NCBI RefSeq assembly: GCF_022664455.2
Contig: NZ_JAKRKC020000002.1
Coordinates: 1,488,001 to 1,552,000, forward strand
Reading direction: 5' to 3'
Length of the DNA stretch: 64,000 nucleotides
DNA from: Actinomadura luzonensis
Lineage (GTDB): Bacteria; Actinomycetota; Actinomycetes; Streptosporangiales; Streptosporangiaceae
Shown here piece after piece: positions 26,433 through 33,497 of the stretch; within the stretch, counting starts at the first letter, position 1, and the number at the start of each line of letters is the position of its first letter. The notes below the pieces were generated by a model that had not been told where the DNA came from, ran no database searches, and saw only the letters and a program-made list of their open reading frames with translations. Both the position numbers and the translations under genes were made by a program.

Positions 26433-27014
26433 TCAGGAAGGCGGCGGCTGCGTGCGGCGGGCGTAGGCGCGGGCGGCGCGGGCGCGGTCGCCGCACCGCG
26501 TGGAGCACCAGTGGCGGCGGCCGTGCCGCAGCAGGTAGCGGTTGCAGGGGGCGGACCCGCAGGCGGTCAGGCGTTCGGCGTCGGGGCCGGTGAGCAGGTC
26601 GGCGGTGCCGGCCGCCAGGGTGGCGAGGGCGCGGTCGAGTATCTCGTCGGTGGGGCACGGCGACGCCCGGTAGGGGCCGGTCTTCTCGTCCCAGTACAGC
26701 AGGTCCGCCGAGGGGGCCCTGCTCAGCGCGTCGTTGACGGCGGACAGGGCCGCGGGCAGGGCGGGCAGCCCGGCGACGCGGGCCGCGAACAGCGACCTGA
26801 CGTGCTCGCGCAGCGAGCGGAGCTGCGTAGCGCACATCTCCTGCACCCCGGCGTCGGCGGGGGCGAGGCCGCGTTCGGCGAGCCAGCGGTTCGTCGCCTC
26901 CGGCGTGCCGAGGAGGTCGATGAAGTGCCCTCCCGGCAGCGCGACGGCGCTGTTGACGAAGTCGAGGGCGAGGTGGTCCTCCGCGCCCGGCGCGGGCGGC
27001 AGCGCGTCGCTCAT
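26433..27014 (-). CDS. CGNR zinc-finger / ABATE domain regulator
   Basis: 193 residues. The N-terminal stress-response (ABATE) domain reads LALDFVNSAVALPGG and TPEATNRWLAERGL. The C-terminal zinc finger is CGSAPCNRYLLRHGRRHWCSTRC, with the family CGN region written CGSAPCN, followed by basic ARAARAYARR. It probably binds DNA. The ATG at 27014 lies 7 nt after TACCAT, so it is likely leaderless. It is divergent from the MBL-fold gene across an 86-bp region containing a long inverted repeat. Confidence 0.87.
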   Translation of the reverse strand: MSDALPPAPGAEDHLALDFVNSAVALPGGHFIDLLGTPEATNRWLAERGLAPADAGVQEMCATQLRSLREHVRSLFAARVAGLPALPAALSAVNDALSRAPSADLLYWDEKTGPYRASPCPTDEILDRALATLAAGTADLLTGPDAERLTACGSAPCNRYLLRHGRRHWCSTRCGDRARAARAYARRTQPPPS

Positions 27015-27063
27015 GCCTCTCATGGTACGGCTTGCGCCAGTCCGTGAGACACCGCTACCGTCA

Positions 27064-27091
27064 TCACGGATATTCCACTAATCATCCGTGA
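27064..27091. promoter_or_regulatory. Inverted repeat TCACGGAT-N12-ATCCGTGA
   Basis: Perfect 8-bp arms are centred between the divergent CGNR and MBL-hydrolase genes. It is a good operator candidate for the CGNR protein controlling the MBL/MFS pair. Confidence 0.55.
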
Positions 27092-27100
27092 GGTTCTTGC

Positions 27101-27961
27101 GTGCCCAGCTCCCGTGACCAGCAGTTCCCCGTCCGCGTCCTCGGCGGCCCCACCGCCCTGTTCGACTACGGCGGCCTGCGCTTCCTCACCGACCCGACCT
27201 TCGACCCGCCGCGCGACTACCACGTGCCGGGCGGCAGGCTGACCAAGACCGCGCCCCCCGCCGCCGCGCCCGCCGGCCTCGGCCGGATCGACGTGGTCCT
27301 GCTCTCCCACGACGAACACCCCGACAACCTGGACGACTCCGGCCGGGCGCTGCTCGCCGCCGTCCCGCTCACGCTCACCACGCCCGGAGGCGCCCGGCGC
27401 CTCGGCGAGGGGGCCAAGGGGCTGGCCGACTGGGAGCGGGCCGAGCTGGACCGGCCCGGCGGCGGCACGATCACCGTCACCGGCGTGCCCGCCGTGCACG
27501 GGCCCGGCCCGCGCGAGCAGGTCGAACCCGTCACCGGCGAGGTCGTCGGGTTCGTCCTGACGGGGGACGGCCTGCCCACGGTCTACGTCAGCGGCGACAA
27601 CGCCTCGCTCGACGCGGTCAGGCGGATCGCCGGCCGCTTCGGCCCCGTGGACACCGCCATCCTCTTCGCCGGCGCGCCCCGCTTCGACGTGCTCTTCGAC
27701 GGCGAGCTGATCGTCCTCGACAGCGCGCAGACCGCCGAGGCGGCCCGGATCCTCGGCGCCCGCCGGGTCGTGCCCGTCCACTACGACGGCTGGGCCCACT
27801 TCACCGAGGGCCGCGACGCGCTGGTGGCCGCCTTCGCCGACGGCGGGCTGCTCGACCGCCTGGACCTGGACGGCCTCGGCAACGCCCCCGATGGCGACCC
27901 CGGCGGCGATCCTGGCGGCGATCCTGGCAGCGGACTCGGCAGCGGAAGGGCCTCCGCGTGA
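27101..27961 (+). CDS. MBL-fold metallo-hydrolase (UlaG-like)
   Basis: 286 residues. Metal-binding signatures of a beta-lactamase-like fold are present: VVLLSHDEHPDNLD (first HxxxxD-type cluster), a His in PAVHGPGP, GDNASLDAV, and VVPVHYDGWAHFTEG. It resembles UlaG-like phosphodiesterases/lactonases; the substrate is unknown. The C-terminus carries an Asp-Pro-Gly-Gly repeat tail. The start GTG has GAGG 7 nt upstream. Its TGA overlaps the GTG of the MFS pump, so the two are coupled. Confidence 0.83.
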   Translation: MPSSRDQQFPVRVLGGPTALFDYGGLRFLTDPTFDPPRDYHVPGGRLTKTAPPAAAPAGLGRIDVVLLSHDEHPDNLDDSGRALLAAVPLTLTTPGGARRLGEGAKGLADWERAELDRPGGGTITVTGVPAVHGPGPREQVEPVTGEVVGFVLTGDGLPTVYVSGDNASLDAVRRIAGRFGPVDTAILFAGAPRFDVLFDGELIVLDSAQTAEAARILGARRVVPVHYDGWAHFTEGRDALVAAFADGGLLDRLDLDGLGNAPDGDPGGDPGGDPGSGLGSGRASA

Positions 27962-29313
27962 CGCCTGACGTGCTCGCCAGGGCCGGGGACGCCCCGCGGC
28001 TCCGCGCGCAGCGCCGCGCCCTGACCGTCCTGGTCGCCGCCCAGGTGCTCAGCGGCGTCGGCCTGGCGGCCGGCGTGACCGTCGGCGCCCTGCTCGCGCA
28101 GGACCTGCTCGGCTCCACCGGGCTCGCGGGCCTGCCCAGCGCCGTGGGCACGGCCGGCTCGGCGCTGGCGGCCGTCGCCGTCGGGCGCCTGTCCCAGGCC
28201 CGCGGCCGCCGTCCCGGCCTCGCCGCCGGGTACCTGGCCGGGGCCGCCGGCAGCGCCGGCGTCCTCGCGGCCGCCGTCGCCGGCAGTCCCGTCCTGCTGT
28301 TCCTCGCCCTGTTCCTGTACGGCGCCGGCACCGCCACCACCCTCCAGGCCCGTTACGCCGGGGCCGACCTGGCCGCCCCGGCGGGCCGGGCCCGCGCCGT
28401 GTCCGTCGTGCTGGTCGCCACCACGCTGGGCGGCGTGGCCGGGCCCAACCTGGCCGCGCCCACCGGCGGCCTCGCCCGCGCGCTCGGCATCCCGTACCTG
28501 GCCGGGCCGTTCCTGCTGGCGGGGGTGGCGTACGCGCTGGCCGCGCTGGTCCTGGCCGGCTGGCTGCGCCCCGACCCGCTGCTGCTGGCCCGCACCCTGG
28601 AGACCGCCCCGCCCGCCCCGCCGCCCGCCCCCACCCGCCGGCCGGACGGGCCCCGGGGGCGTCCGAACGTGCCCGGCGACCGGCTGGACGGGTCTGGGGA
28701 TCGGCCGGGCGGGCCTGGGGGCCGGTCGCGTGGGGCCGGTGGCGGCGGGCGAGGGGCCGGGGTGCCGGTCGGGGTGCCGGTCGGGGTGCTCGTCATGGTG
28801 CTCACCCAGCTCGTCATGGTCGCGATCATGACGATGACGCCCGTCCACATGGCCGCCCACGGCCACGGCACAGCCGCCTCCGGCCTGGTCATCGCCGTGC
28901 ACATCGGCGCCATGTACCTGCCCTCGCCCCTGACCGGCTGGCTCGCCGACCGTCACGGCCGCCCGGCGGCGGCCGCCGCCTCCGGGGTGGCGCTGCTCGC
29001 CGCCGGGCTCGTCGCCGCCGCCGCTCCCGGCGACTCGGCCGGCTGGTTCGCGGTGGCGCTCGCGCTGCTGGGGCTGGGCTGGAACCTCGGCCTCGTCACC
29101 GGCACCGCGATCATCACCGACGCCGCCCCGGCGGCCACCCGCGCCAGGACCCAGGGCTCGGTGGACGTCGCCGTCGCGGTCGCGGGCGCCGCCGGCGGGC
29201 TGCTCTCGGGCCTCGTCGTGGCCGTCGCCGGCTTCCCCGTCCTCGCCGCCGGCGGCGGCCTGCTGGCGCTGGCCGTCGTCCCGGCGGCGGTCGCGGCGGG
29301 ACGCAGACGGTGA
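27958..29313 (+). CDS. MFS transporter
   Basis: 451 residues with about twelve hydrophobic spans in two halves. VGRLSQARGRRPGLAAGYL is the typical loop 2-3 motif of the major facilitator superfamily and LADRHGRPAAAAASG is its counterpart in the second half. The central cytoplasmic loop is long, Pro/Arg/Gly-rich and low complexity (about 215-275). It is probably a drug or metabolite exporter. It is translationally coupled to the MBL hydrolase. Confidence 0.87.
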   Translation: MTPDVLARAGDAPRLRAQRRALTVLVAAQVLSGVGLAAGVTVGALLAQDLLGSTGLAGLPSAVGTAGSALAAVAVGRLSQARGRRPGLAAGYLAGAAGSAGVLAAAVAGSPVLLFLALFLYGAGTATTLQARYAGADLAAPAGRARAVSVVLVATTLGGVAGPNLAAPTGGLARALGIPYLAGPFLLAGVAYALAALVLAGWLRPDPLLLARTLETAPPAPPPAPTRRPDGPRGRPNVPGDRLDGSGDRPGGPGGRSRGAGGGGRGAGVPVGVPVGVLVMVLTQLVMVAIMTMTPVHMAAHGHGTAASGLVIAVHIGAMYLPSPLTGWLADRHGRPAAAAASGVALLAAGLVAAAAPGDSAGWFAVALALLGLGWNLGLVTGTAIITDAAPAATRARTQGSVDVAVAVAGAAGGLLSGLVVAVAGFPVLAAGGGLLALAVVPAAVAAGRRR

Positions 29314-29360
29314 ACGTCCGCTCCGGGAAGTCCTGGTGGCCGCCCCGCTCCGGTAACGGC

Positions 29361-29390
29361 TTGACAAGATCAGCGGCAGGCGCGTGTAAT
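29361..29390 (+). promoter_or_regulatory. Near-consensus promoter TTGACA-N18-TGTAAT
   Basis: TTGACA (29361-29366) and TGTAAT (29385-29390) are 18 bp apart, predicting a start near 29397, over 230 bp upstream of the reductase-hemerythrin gene. This leaves a long 5' leader or a separate short transcript. Confidence 0.6.
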
Positions 29391-29464
29391 GGCCGTCGCG
29401 TCGCGTGACGCCGGCCGCGTGGACGGCGGCGGCATGGAGGCGCCGATTCAAGGGGGATGACACC

Positions 29465-29494
29465 GTGGCCACTCGCACATTCGGTCGTGCCTGA
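29465..29494 (+). CDS. Possible nine-residue leader peptide MATRTFGRA
   Basis: A GTG eight bases after a GGGGG ribosome site opens a nine-residue ORF inside the leader of the promoter at 29361. The small size makes coding status uncertain. Confidence 0.3.
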   Translation: MATRTFGRA

Positions 29495-29628
29495 CCGCCG
29501 GATCCCCGCGCGTCACCCCATGCCGTGGGCGGTGTAGTCGGCCCGCCCTTCCCTCGTTTCTCCTTCCCGGCATGCCGTGCGGGTTCTCACCAGCCCGACA
29601 TCTTTCGTACCTGAGGTGACGAAACCGC

Positions 29629-30453
29629 ATGCCCATGGACTTCAACCAGCAGATCATCGACGAGTTCCGCGCCAACGGCGGCCGGGTCGGCGGCCCCTTC
29701 GAAGGGGCCAGGCTGCTCCTGCTGACCACCACCGGCGCCCGGAGCGGCGCGCCCCACACGGTCCCGGTGGCGTACCTGCCCGACGGCGACCGCGTCCTCG
29801 TGATCGCCTCGGCGGGCGGCTCGCCGCGGCACCCGGCCTGGTACCACAACCTGCGCGCCCATCCGCGCGTCACCGTCGAGGACGGCACGTTCACCTACCA
29901 GGCCGAGGCGGTGGTGCTGACCGGCGAGGAACGGGAGCGGCTGTTCGCCCGCGCCGTCGAGCAGAGCCCCGGCTGGGCCGACTACGAGACGAGGTCGGGC
30001 CGCGTGCTGCCGGTGGTCGCGCTCGTCGCCGCCGACGCCGGGCCGCCCGCCGGGCCGATGGGGGACGGGCTCAGGCGCCTGCACGACGCCTTCCGCCGCG
30101 AGCTGGCCCTCATCCGCGCCGAGGTCGCCGCCTCCGGCCCGCGCGTGGCGGCGCAGCTCAGGGTCAACTGCCTGACCCTGTGCCAGGGGCTGCACGTCCA
30201 TCACTCGCGCGAGGACGAGCACCTGTTCCCCGCCCTCGGGAGCCGCCACCCCGAGCTGGGGCCGGCGCTGGAGCGGCTGCGGGCCGAGCACGTCACCGTC
30301 GCGCGGCTCCTGGAGGAGCTGGGCACGCTGCTCGCCGCCGACGACGTCGCCCCTGAGGAGCTGGCGGCCGGGGTGGACCGGCTGACCGGCGACCTGGAGG
30401 CGCACCTCGACTACGAGGAGGAGCAGCTCGTCGTGCTGCTCAACGGCGGCTGA
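29629..30453 (+). CDS. Ddn-like (F420-type) reductase fused to a hemerythrin domain
   Basis: 274 residues. Residues 1-125 form the deazaflavin-dependent nitroreductase split barrel: LLLLTTTGARSGAPHTVPVAYL and HPAWYHNLRAHPRVTVEDG are signatures of the Ddn family, which uses F420H2. Residues 145-274 are a hemerythrin-like four-helix bundle with spaced iron ligands: LRRLHDAFRREL, HVHHSREDEHLFPAL, LRAEHVTVARLLEEL and LEAHLDYEEEQL. The fusion suggests a redox enzyme linked to oxygen, NO or iron sensing. It sits immediately upstream of a TetR gene with two operators between them. Confidence 0.88.
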   Translation: MPMDFNQQIIDEFRANGGRVGGPFEGARLLLLTTTGARSGAPHTVPVAYLPDGDRVLVIASAGGSPRHPAWYHNLRAHPRVTVEDGTFTYQAEAVVLTGEERERLFARAVEQSPGWADYETRSGRVLPVVALVAADAGPPAGPMGDGLRRLHDAFRRELALIRAEVAASGPRVAAQLRVNCLTLCQGLHVHHSREDEHLFPALGSRHPELGPALERLRAEHVTVARLLEELGTLLAADDVAPEELAAGVDRLTGDLEAHLDYEEEQLVVLLNGG

Positions 30454-30458
30454 AAAGT

Positions 30459-30488
30459 GCAGTGGACTGAAATTTCGCAGTAGACTGC
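30459..30488. promoter_or_regulatory. Two tandem GCAGT-N2-ACTG operators with -10 TAGACT
   Basis: GCAGT-GG-ACTGA (30459-30470) and GCAGT-AG-ACTGC (30477-30488) are repeated 18 bp apart, about two helical turns. The second overlaps the TAGACT -10 box (30481-30486), 6 nt before the TetR ATG. Confidence 0.65.
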
Positions 30489-30492
30489 AGGA

Positions 30493-31146
30493 ATGTCAGA
30501 AGGGCTCCGGGAGCGCAAGAAGCGGCAGACCCGGCGGCGCATCTCCGACGTCGCGCTCGGCCTGTTCGTGGAGCGCGGCTTCGACGCGGTCACGATCGCC
30601 GAGGTGGCCGCCGCCGCCGAGGTGTCGGTCAACACCGTCTACAACTACTTCGACGCCAAGGAGGACCTGGTCCTGCCGCCGGAGGAGGCCTCGCCGCAGC
30701 GGCTGGCCGACATCGTCAGGCGGCGGCCGGCGGGCCGGTCGGCGGCGGAGGCGGTGCTGGCGCGGCTGCGCGAGGAGGTGCGGGGCCGCGAGCGGCGGGT
30801 CGGGCTGAGCGCCGGGTTCGGGCGGGTGCTGGAGATGATGCGCGCCGCCCCGACGCTCACCGCCCGGCTGGAGTCGCTGGCCGCCGAGATGACCGACGCG
30901 CTGGCCGCGCTGCTCGCCGAGGAGACCGGCGCGGCCCCCGGCGACCCGCTGCCCCGGGCGGTGGCCTGGCAGCTCGGGTCGGTGCACGCGCTGGTGCTGT
31001 CGGAGATCGGCCGGCGCACCGCCGCCGGGCAGCACCCGGACGCCGTCGCCGAGGCGGTGCTGGAGCTGCTGGACGTCGTGGAAGGGCTGCTGGGGGAGCG
31101 GGTGCTCGCCTATGCCGTGCGGGAGGAGGAGCTGTGTTCAGGGTGA
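30493..31146 (+). CDS. TetR family regulator
   Basis: 217 residues. RRRISDVALGLFVERGFDAVTIAEVAA and EVSVNTVYNYFDAKEDLV form the helix-turn-helix; the rest is a helical ligand domain. The ATG lies 6 nt after TAGACT with no ribosome site, so it looks leaderless. The paired operators directly upstream imply autoregulation. Its 3' end overlaps the DUF6204-like gene by 13 bp. Confidence 0.9.
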   Translation: MSEGLRERKKRQTRRRISDVALGLFVERGFDAVTIAEVAAAAEVSVNTVYNYFDAKEDLVLPPEEASPQRLADIVRRRPAGRSAAEAVLARLREEVRGRERRVGLSAGFGRVLEMMRAAPTLTARLESLAAEMTDALAALLAEETGAAPGDPLPRAVAWQLGSVHALVLSEIGRRTAAGQHPDAVAEAVLELLDVVEGLLGERVLAYAVREEELCSG

Positions 31147-31412
31147 CGATCAGGGGCAAGTTCAAGGGGCTGGACGAGGCGGGCCGGGCCGCGGTGCTGG
31201 CGGTGAGCGGGGCCGCGTACACCGAGGCCGGGACGTTCACCCACGACGCCGGCCTGTCGGTGTTCACCTTCCGCTGCCAGACGCCCGGCGAGGACCAGGA
31301 CGAGGCGGCGCTGCGGGCCATGACGGCGCTGGACGCGTACGCGGTGCCGTACGAGATCCTGCACCTCGCGGCCACCGACCTGCGCGACGTCAAGATCCGG
31401 CGGCCCCGCTGA
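31134..31412 (+). CDS. DUF6204-like small protein
   Basis: 92 residues, starting at a GTG with GAGGAG just upstream, inside the TetR 3' end. MFRVTIRGKFKGLDEAGRAAV and FTHDAGLSVFTFRCQTPG match my memory of the actinomycete DUF6204 family. Two alpha/beta units are likely. Function is unknown; it is co-transcribed with the TetR gene. Confidence 0.7.
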   Translation: MFRVTIRGKFKGLDEAGRAAVLAVSGAAYTEAGTFTHDAGLSVFTFRCQTPGEDQDEAALRAMTALDAYAVPYEILHLAATDLRDVKIRRPR

Positions 31413-31419
31413 CGCGGTG

Positions 31420-31452
31420 TCCCAGATGTGAGATAGCATCCCGGATGTGAGA
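31420..31452 (+). promoter_or_regulatory. Direct repeat TCCCRGATGTGAGA with -10 TAGCAT and start codon
   Basis: Two 14-bp copies (31420-31433 and 31439-31452, 13 of 14 identical) are 19 bp apart. The -10 box TAGCAT (31434-31439) lies between them and the second copy covers the GTG start at 31447. Autoregulation by the XRE protein is likely. Confidence 0.6.
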
Positions 31453-32013
31453 AACGCCGAGGAGCTGGACACGCGGCTCGCCGAGCGGCTGGCGCGGCTG
31501 CGCGTCGACCGCGGCTGGTCCCTGGACGAGCTGGCCCGCCGCGCCGGCGTCAGCCGCTCCACCCTGTCCCGTCTCGAACGCGGCGAGATCAGCCCCACCG
31601 CCTCCCTGCTCAACAAGCTGTGCGCCGTGCACGGCCGCACGATGTCGCGGCTGCTCGCCGAGGTCGAGGCCGAGCCGCCGCAGCTCCTCCGGGCCGGCGA
31701 GCAGCCGGTGTGGCGGGACGAGGAGTCCGGCTTCACCCGCCGGTCGGTCTCGCCGCCGCACCCCGGGCTGCGCGGCGAGGTCGTCGAGGGCACGCTGCGG
31801 CCCGGCGCGGACATCGCCTACGACGTGCCGCCGGTGCCCGGCCTGGAGCAGCACATCTGGGTGCTGGAGGGCGCCGTCGAGATCGCCGCCGACGGCCGCG
31901 CGCACCTGCTGGCGGCGGGCGACTGCCTGCGCTTCCGGCTGTGGGGGGCCTCCCGGTTCCGCTGCCCCGGCCCCGGCCCGGCCCGCTACGTCCTGCTCGT
32001 CGTCCTGCCCTGA
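31447..32013 (+). CDS. XRE regulator with cupin sensor domain
   Basis: 188 residues. An N-terminal helix-turn-helix (RLRVDRGWSLDELARRAGVS, RSTLSRLERGEISPTASLL) is followed by a C-terminal cupin barrel (EQHIWVLEGAVEIAADGRAH, LAAGDCLRFRLWGASRF). Such proteins often control small-molecule catabolism. The GTG lies 7 nt after TAGCAT, so it appears leaderless. The GNAT gene follows 42 bp downstream and may be in the same unit. Confidence 0.9.
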   Translation: MRNAEELDTRLAERLARLRVDRGWSLDELARRAGVSRSTLSRLERGEISPTASLLNKLCAVHGRTMSRLLAEVEAEPPQLLRAGEQPVWRDEESGFTRRSVSPPHPGLRGEVVEGTLRPGADIAYDVPPVPGLEQHIWVLEGAVEIAADGRAHLLAAGDCLRFRLWGASRFRCPGPGPARYVLLVVLP

Positions 32014-32055
32014 CCCGCGACCCGGCCCACGACCCCGAGAGGAACGAGCCCGCGC

Positions 32056-32631
32056 ATGTACGCCATCGACCCGCTGCCCGCCGAGGAGTTCGACGCCGCC
32101 GTCAAGGGCCTCGCCGTCCTGCTGGCCGACGCCGTGGACGACGGCGCCTCCGTGGGCTTCCTGACGCCGTTCGGCGTCGAGGAGGCCGCCGCGTGGTGGC
32201 GGGCGCAGGCCCCGGCCGTGGCCGCCGGCCGCCTGCTCGTCTGGGTCGCCCGTGACGAGTCCGGCGTCGCCGGCACGGTCAGCCTCGCGCCGGCCGCCAA
32301 GCCCAACTCCCGGCACCGCGCCGAGATCGTCAAGCTCATGGTGCACCGCGACGCCCGCGGGCGCGGCCTGTCGCGCGCGCTGCTGGCCGCCGCCGAACGC
32401 GCGGCGCTCGCCGCGGGCGTGGACCTGCTGATGCTCGACACCGAGTCCGGCAGCACCGCCGAGCACGTCTACCTCACCGGCGGCTGGACCCGCTACGGCG
32501 TCGTCCCGGACTACGCCGCCTCCCCGGACGGCACGCTCAGCGCCTGCAGCTTCTTCTACAAGCGCCTCACGCCGCCCGCTTCACAGGGTGCGGGCGATCG
32601 CGTCGAGGTCGGCGAGCCGTCCGGCCGGTGA
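32056..32631 (+). CDS. GNAT family N-acetyltransferase
   Basis: 191 residues. The acetyl-CoA binding motif A is present as EIVKLMVHRDARGRGLSRAL; motif B is DTESGSTAEHVYLTGGWTRYG. The protein normally ends near FFYKRL; here an extra tail of about 20 residues reads through into the 3' end of the opposing RpiR gene (51-bp overlap). Substrate unknown. It follows the cupin regulator. Confidence 0.87.
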   Translation: MYAIDPLPAEEFDAAVKGLAVLLADAVDDGASVGFLTPFGVEEAAAWWRAQAPAVAAGRLLVWVARDESGVAGTVSLAPAAKPNSRHRAEIVKLMVHRDARGRGLSRALLAAAERAALAAGVDLLMLDTESGSTAEHVYLTGGWTRYGVVPDYAASPDGTLSACSFFYKRLTPPASQGAGDRVEVGEPSGR

Positions 32632-33432
32632 CAGCCGGGCGGCCGCCGCCACCAGCAGCAGCTCGGTGACCGCGATCTCGTGGGCGAGCGGCGCGATCGG
32701 CCCGGCCGCCTCGCGCGGCAGGCGTACCAGCAGCTCGGCCTCCGGGGCGAGCGGCGACTCCCAGGCGTCGGTGATCAGGACGAGCCGCGCCCCCCGCGCC
32801 CGGGCGGCCCCGGCGAAGCGGGCGGTCGCGGGGGAGTAGCGGCGGAAGTCGTAGGCGGCGAGCACGTCCTGCGGCCCGAGGTCGAGGACGGCGCGGGCGC
32901 GGGCCTGCGGGTCGCCCGGCACCCGGTGCACCCCGGGCCGCAGGCTGGCGAGCTGGCGCACGAGGTATTCGGCGGCCAGCTCGCTGAGCGGCCCGCCGAG
33001 CGCCCACACCGTACGCGCCCCGGCGAGCAGGCCCGCCGCCGCCTCCAGCAGCGGCTCGGTGACGGCGGCGAGCGTGCTGTCGAGCCCCGCCCGCAGCTCG
33101 TCGGCCGCCCGCCGCACCTCCACCGCCCCGCCCGTCGCCTCGCCCGCCGCCGCCCGTTCCGGCCCCGGCTGGACGAACTCCAGCAGCCGCGACCGCTCCC
33201 GCGCCCCCTTCCTGACCGCGTTCTGGAAGTCGGCGAACCCGCGATACCCGAGCCGGTCGAACAGCCGTGACGCCGTCGGCGGGCTGACCCCCGCCCGCTC
33301 GGCCAGCGCCCGCAGCGACCCGAGCGCCGCGAACGGCCAGTCGTCCAGCAGCACCCGCACGATCGCCCGTTCCCCGGGCGGCAACGTGGCGTAGACCTCG
33401 CCCAGCCGGTCCTCCACCGCATCCGTCTCCAT
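32581..33432 (-). CDS. RpiR family regulator with SIS domain
   Basis: 283 residues. The N-terminal HTH_6 reads GERAIVRVLLDDWPFAALGS, RAGVSPPTASRLFDRLGYRGF. The C-terminal SIS domain (about 120-270) includes VWALGGPLSELAAEYLVRQL and LVLITDAWESPLAPEAELLV. The ATG at 33432 lies 8 nt after TAACAT, so leaderless initiation is likely. It is divergent from threonine synthase across 65 bp with paired direct repeats, which suggests that it regulates that gene and itself. Confidence 0.87.
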   Translation of the reverse strand: METDAVEDRLGEVYATLPPGERAIVRVLLDDWPFAALGSLRALAERAGVSPPTASRLFDRLGYRGFADFQNAVRKGARERSRLLEFVQPGPERAAAGEATGGAVEVRRAADELRAGLDSTLAAVTEPLLEAAAGLLAGARTVWALGGPLSELAAEYLVRQLASLRPGVHRVPGDPQARARAVLDLGPQDVLAAYDFRRYSPATARFAGAARARGARLVLITDAWESPLAPEAELLVRLPREAAGPIAPLAHEIAVTELLLVAAAARLSPAGRLADLDAIARTL

Positions 33433-33436
33433 GCTG

Positions 33437-33487
33437 ACAAATGTTACATCACATTCCATCGACCCATATGTCCGGAACAAGTGTTAC
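33437..33487. promoter_or_regulatory. Direct repeat ACAARTGTTAC in the rpiR-thrC intergenic region
   Basis: ACAAATGTTAC (33437-33447) and ACAAGTGTTAC (33477-33487) are exactly 40 bp apart. One covers the RpiR -10 (TAACAT on the minus strand), the other runs into the thrC -10 (TACGGT, 33485-33490). Candidate operator pair. Confidence 0.55.
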
Positions 33488-33497
33488 GGTGCGGGAC

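Larger units (their letters stand above)
29314..29628 (+). other. 315-bp gap with a strong promoter and a tiny ORF
   Basis: No conventional gene is seen here. It contains the near-consensus promoter at 29361-29390 and the nine-residue ORF at 29465-29494. The rest (29495-29628) has pyrimidine-rich stretches but no clear terminator or riboswitch that I recognise. Confidence 0.6.
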
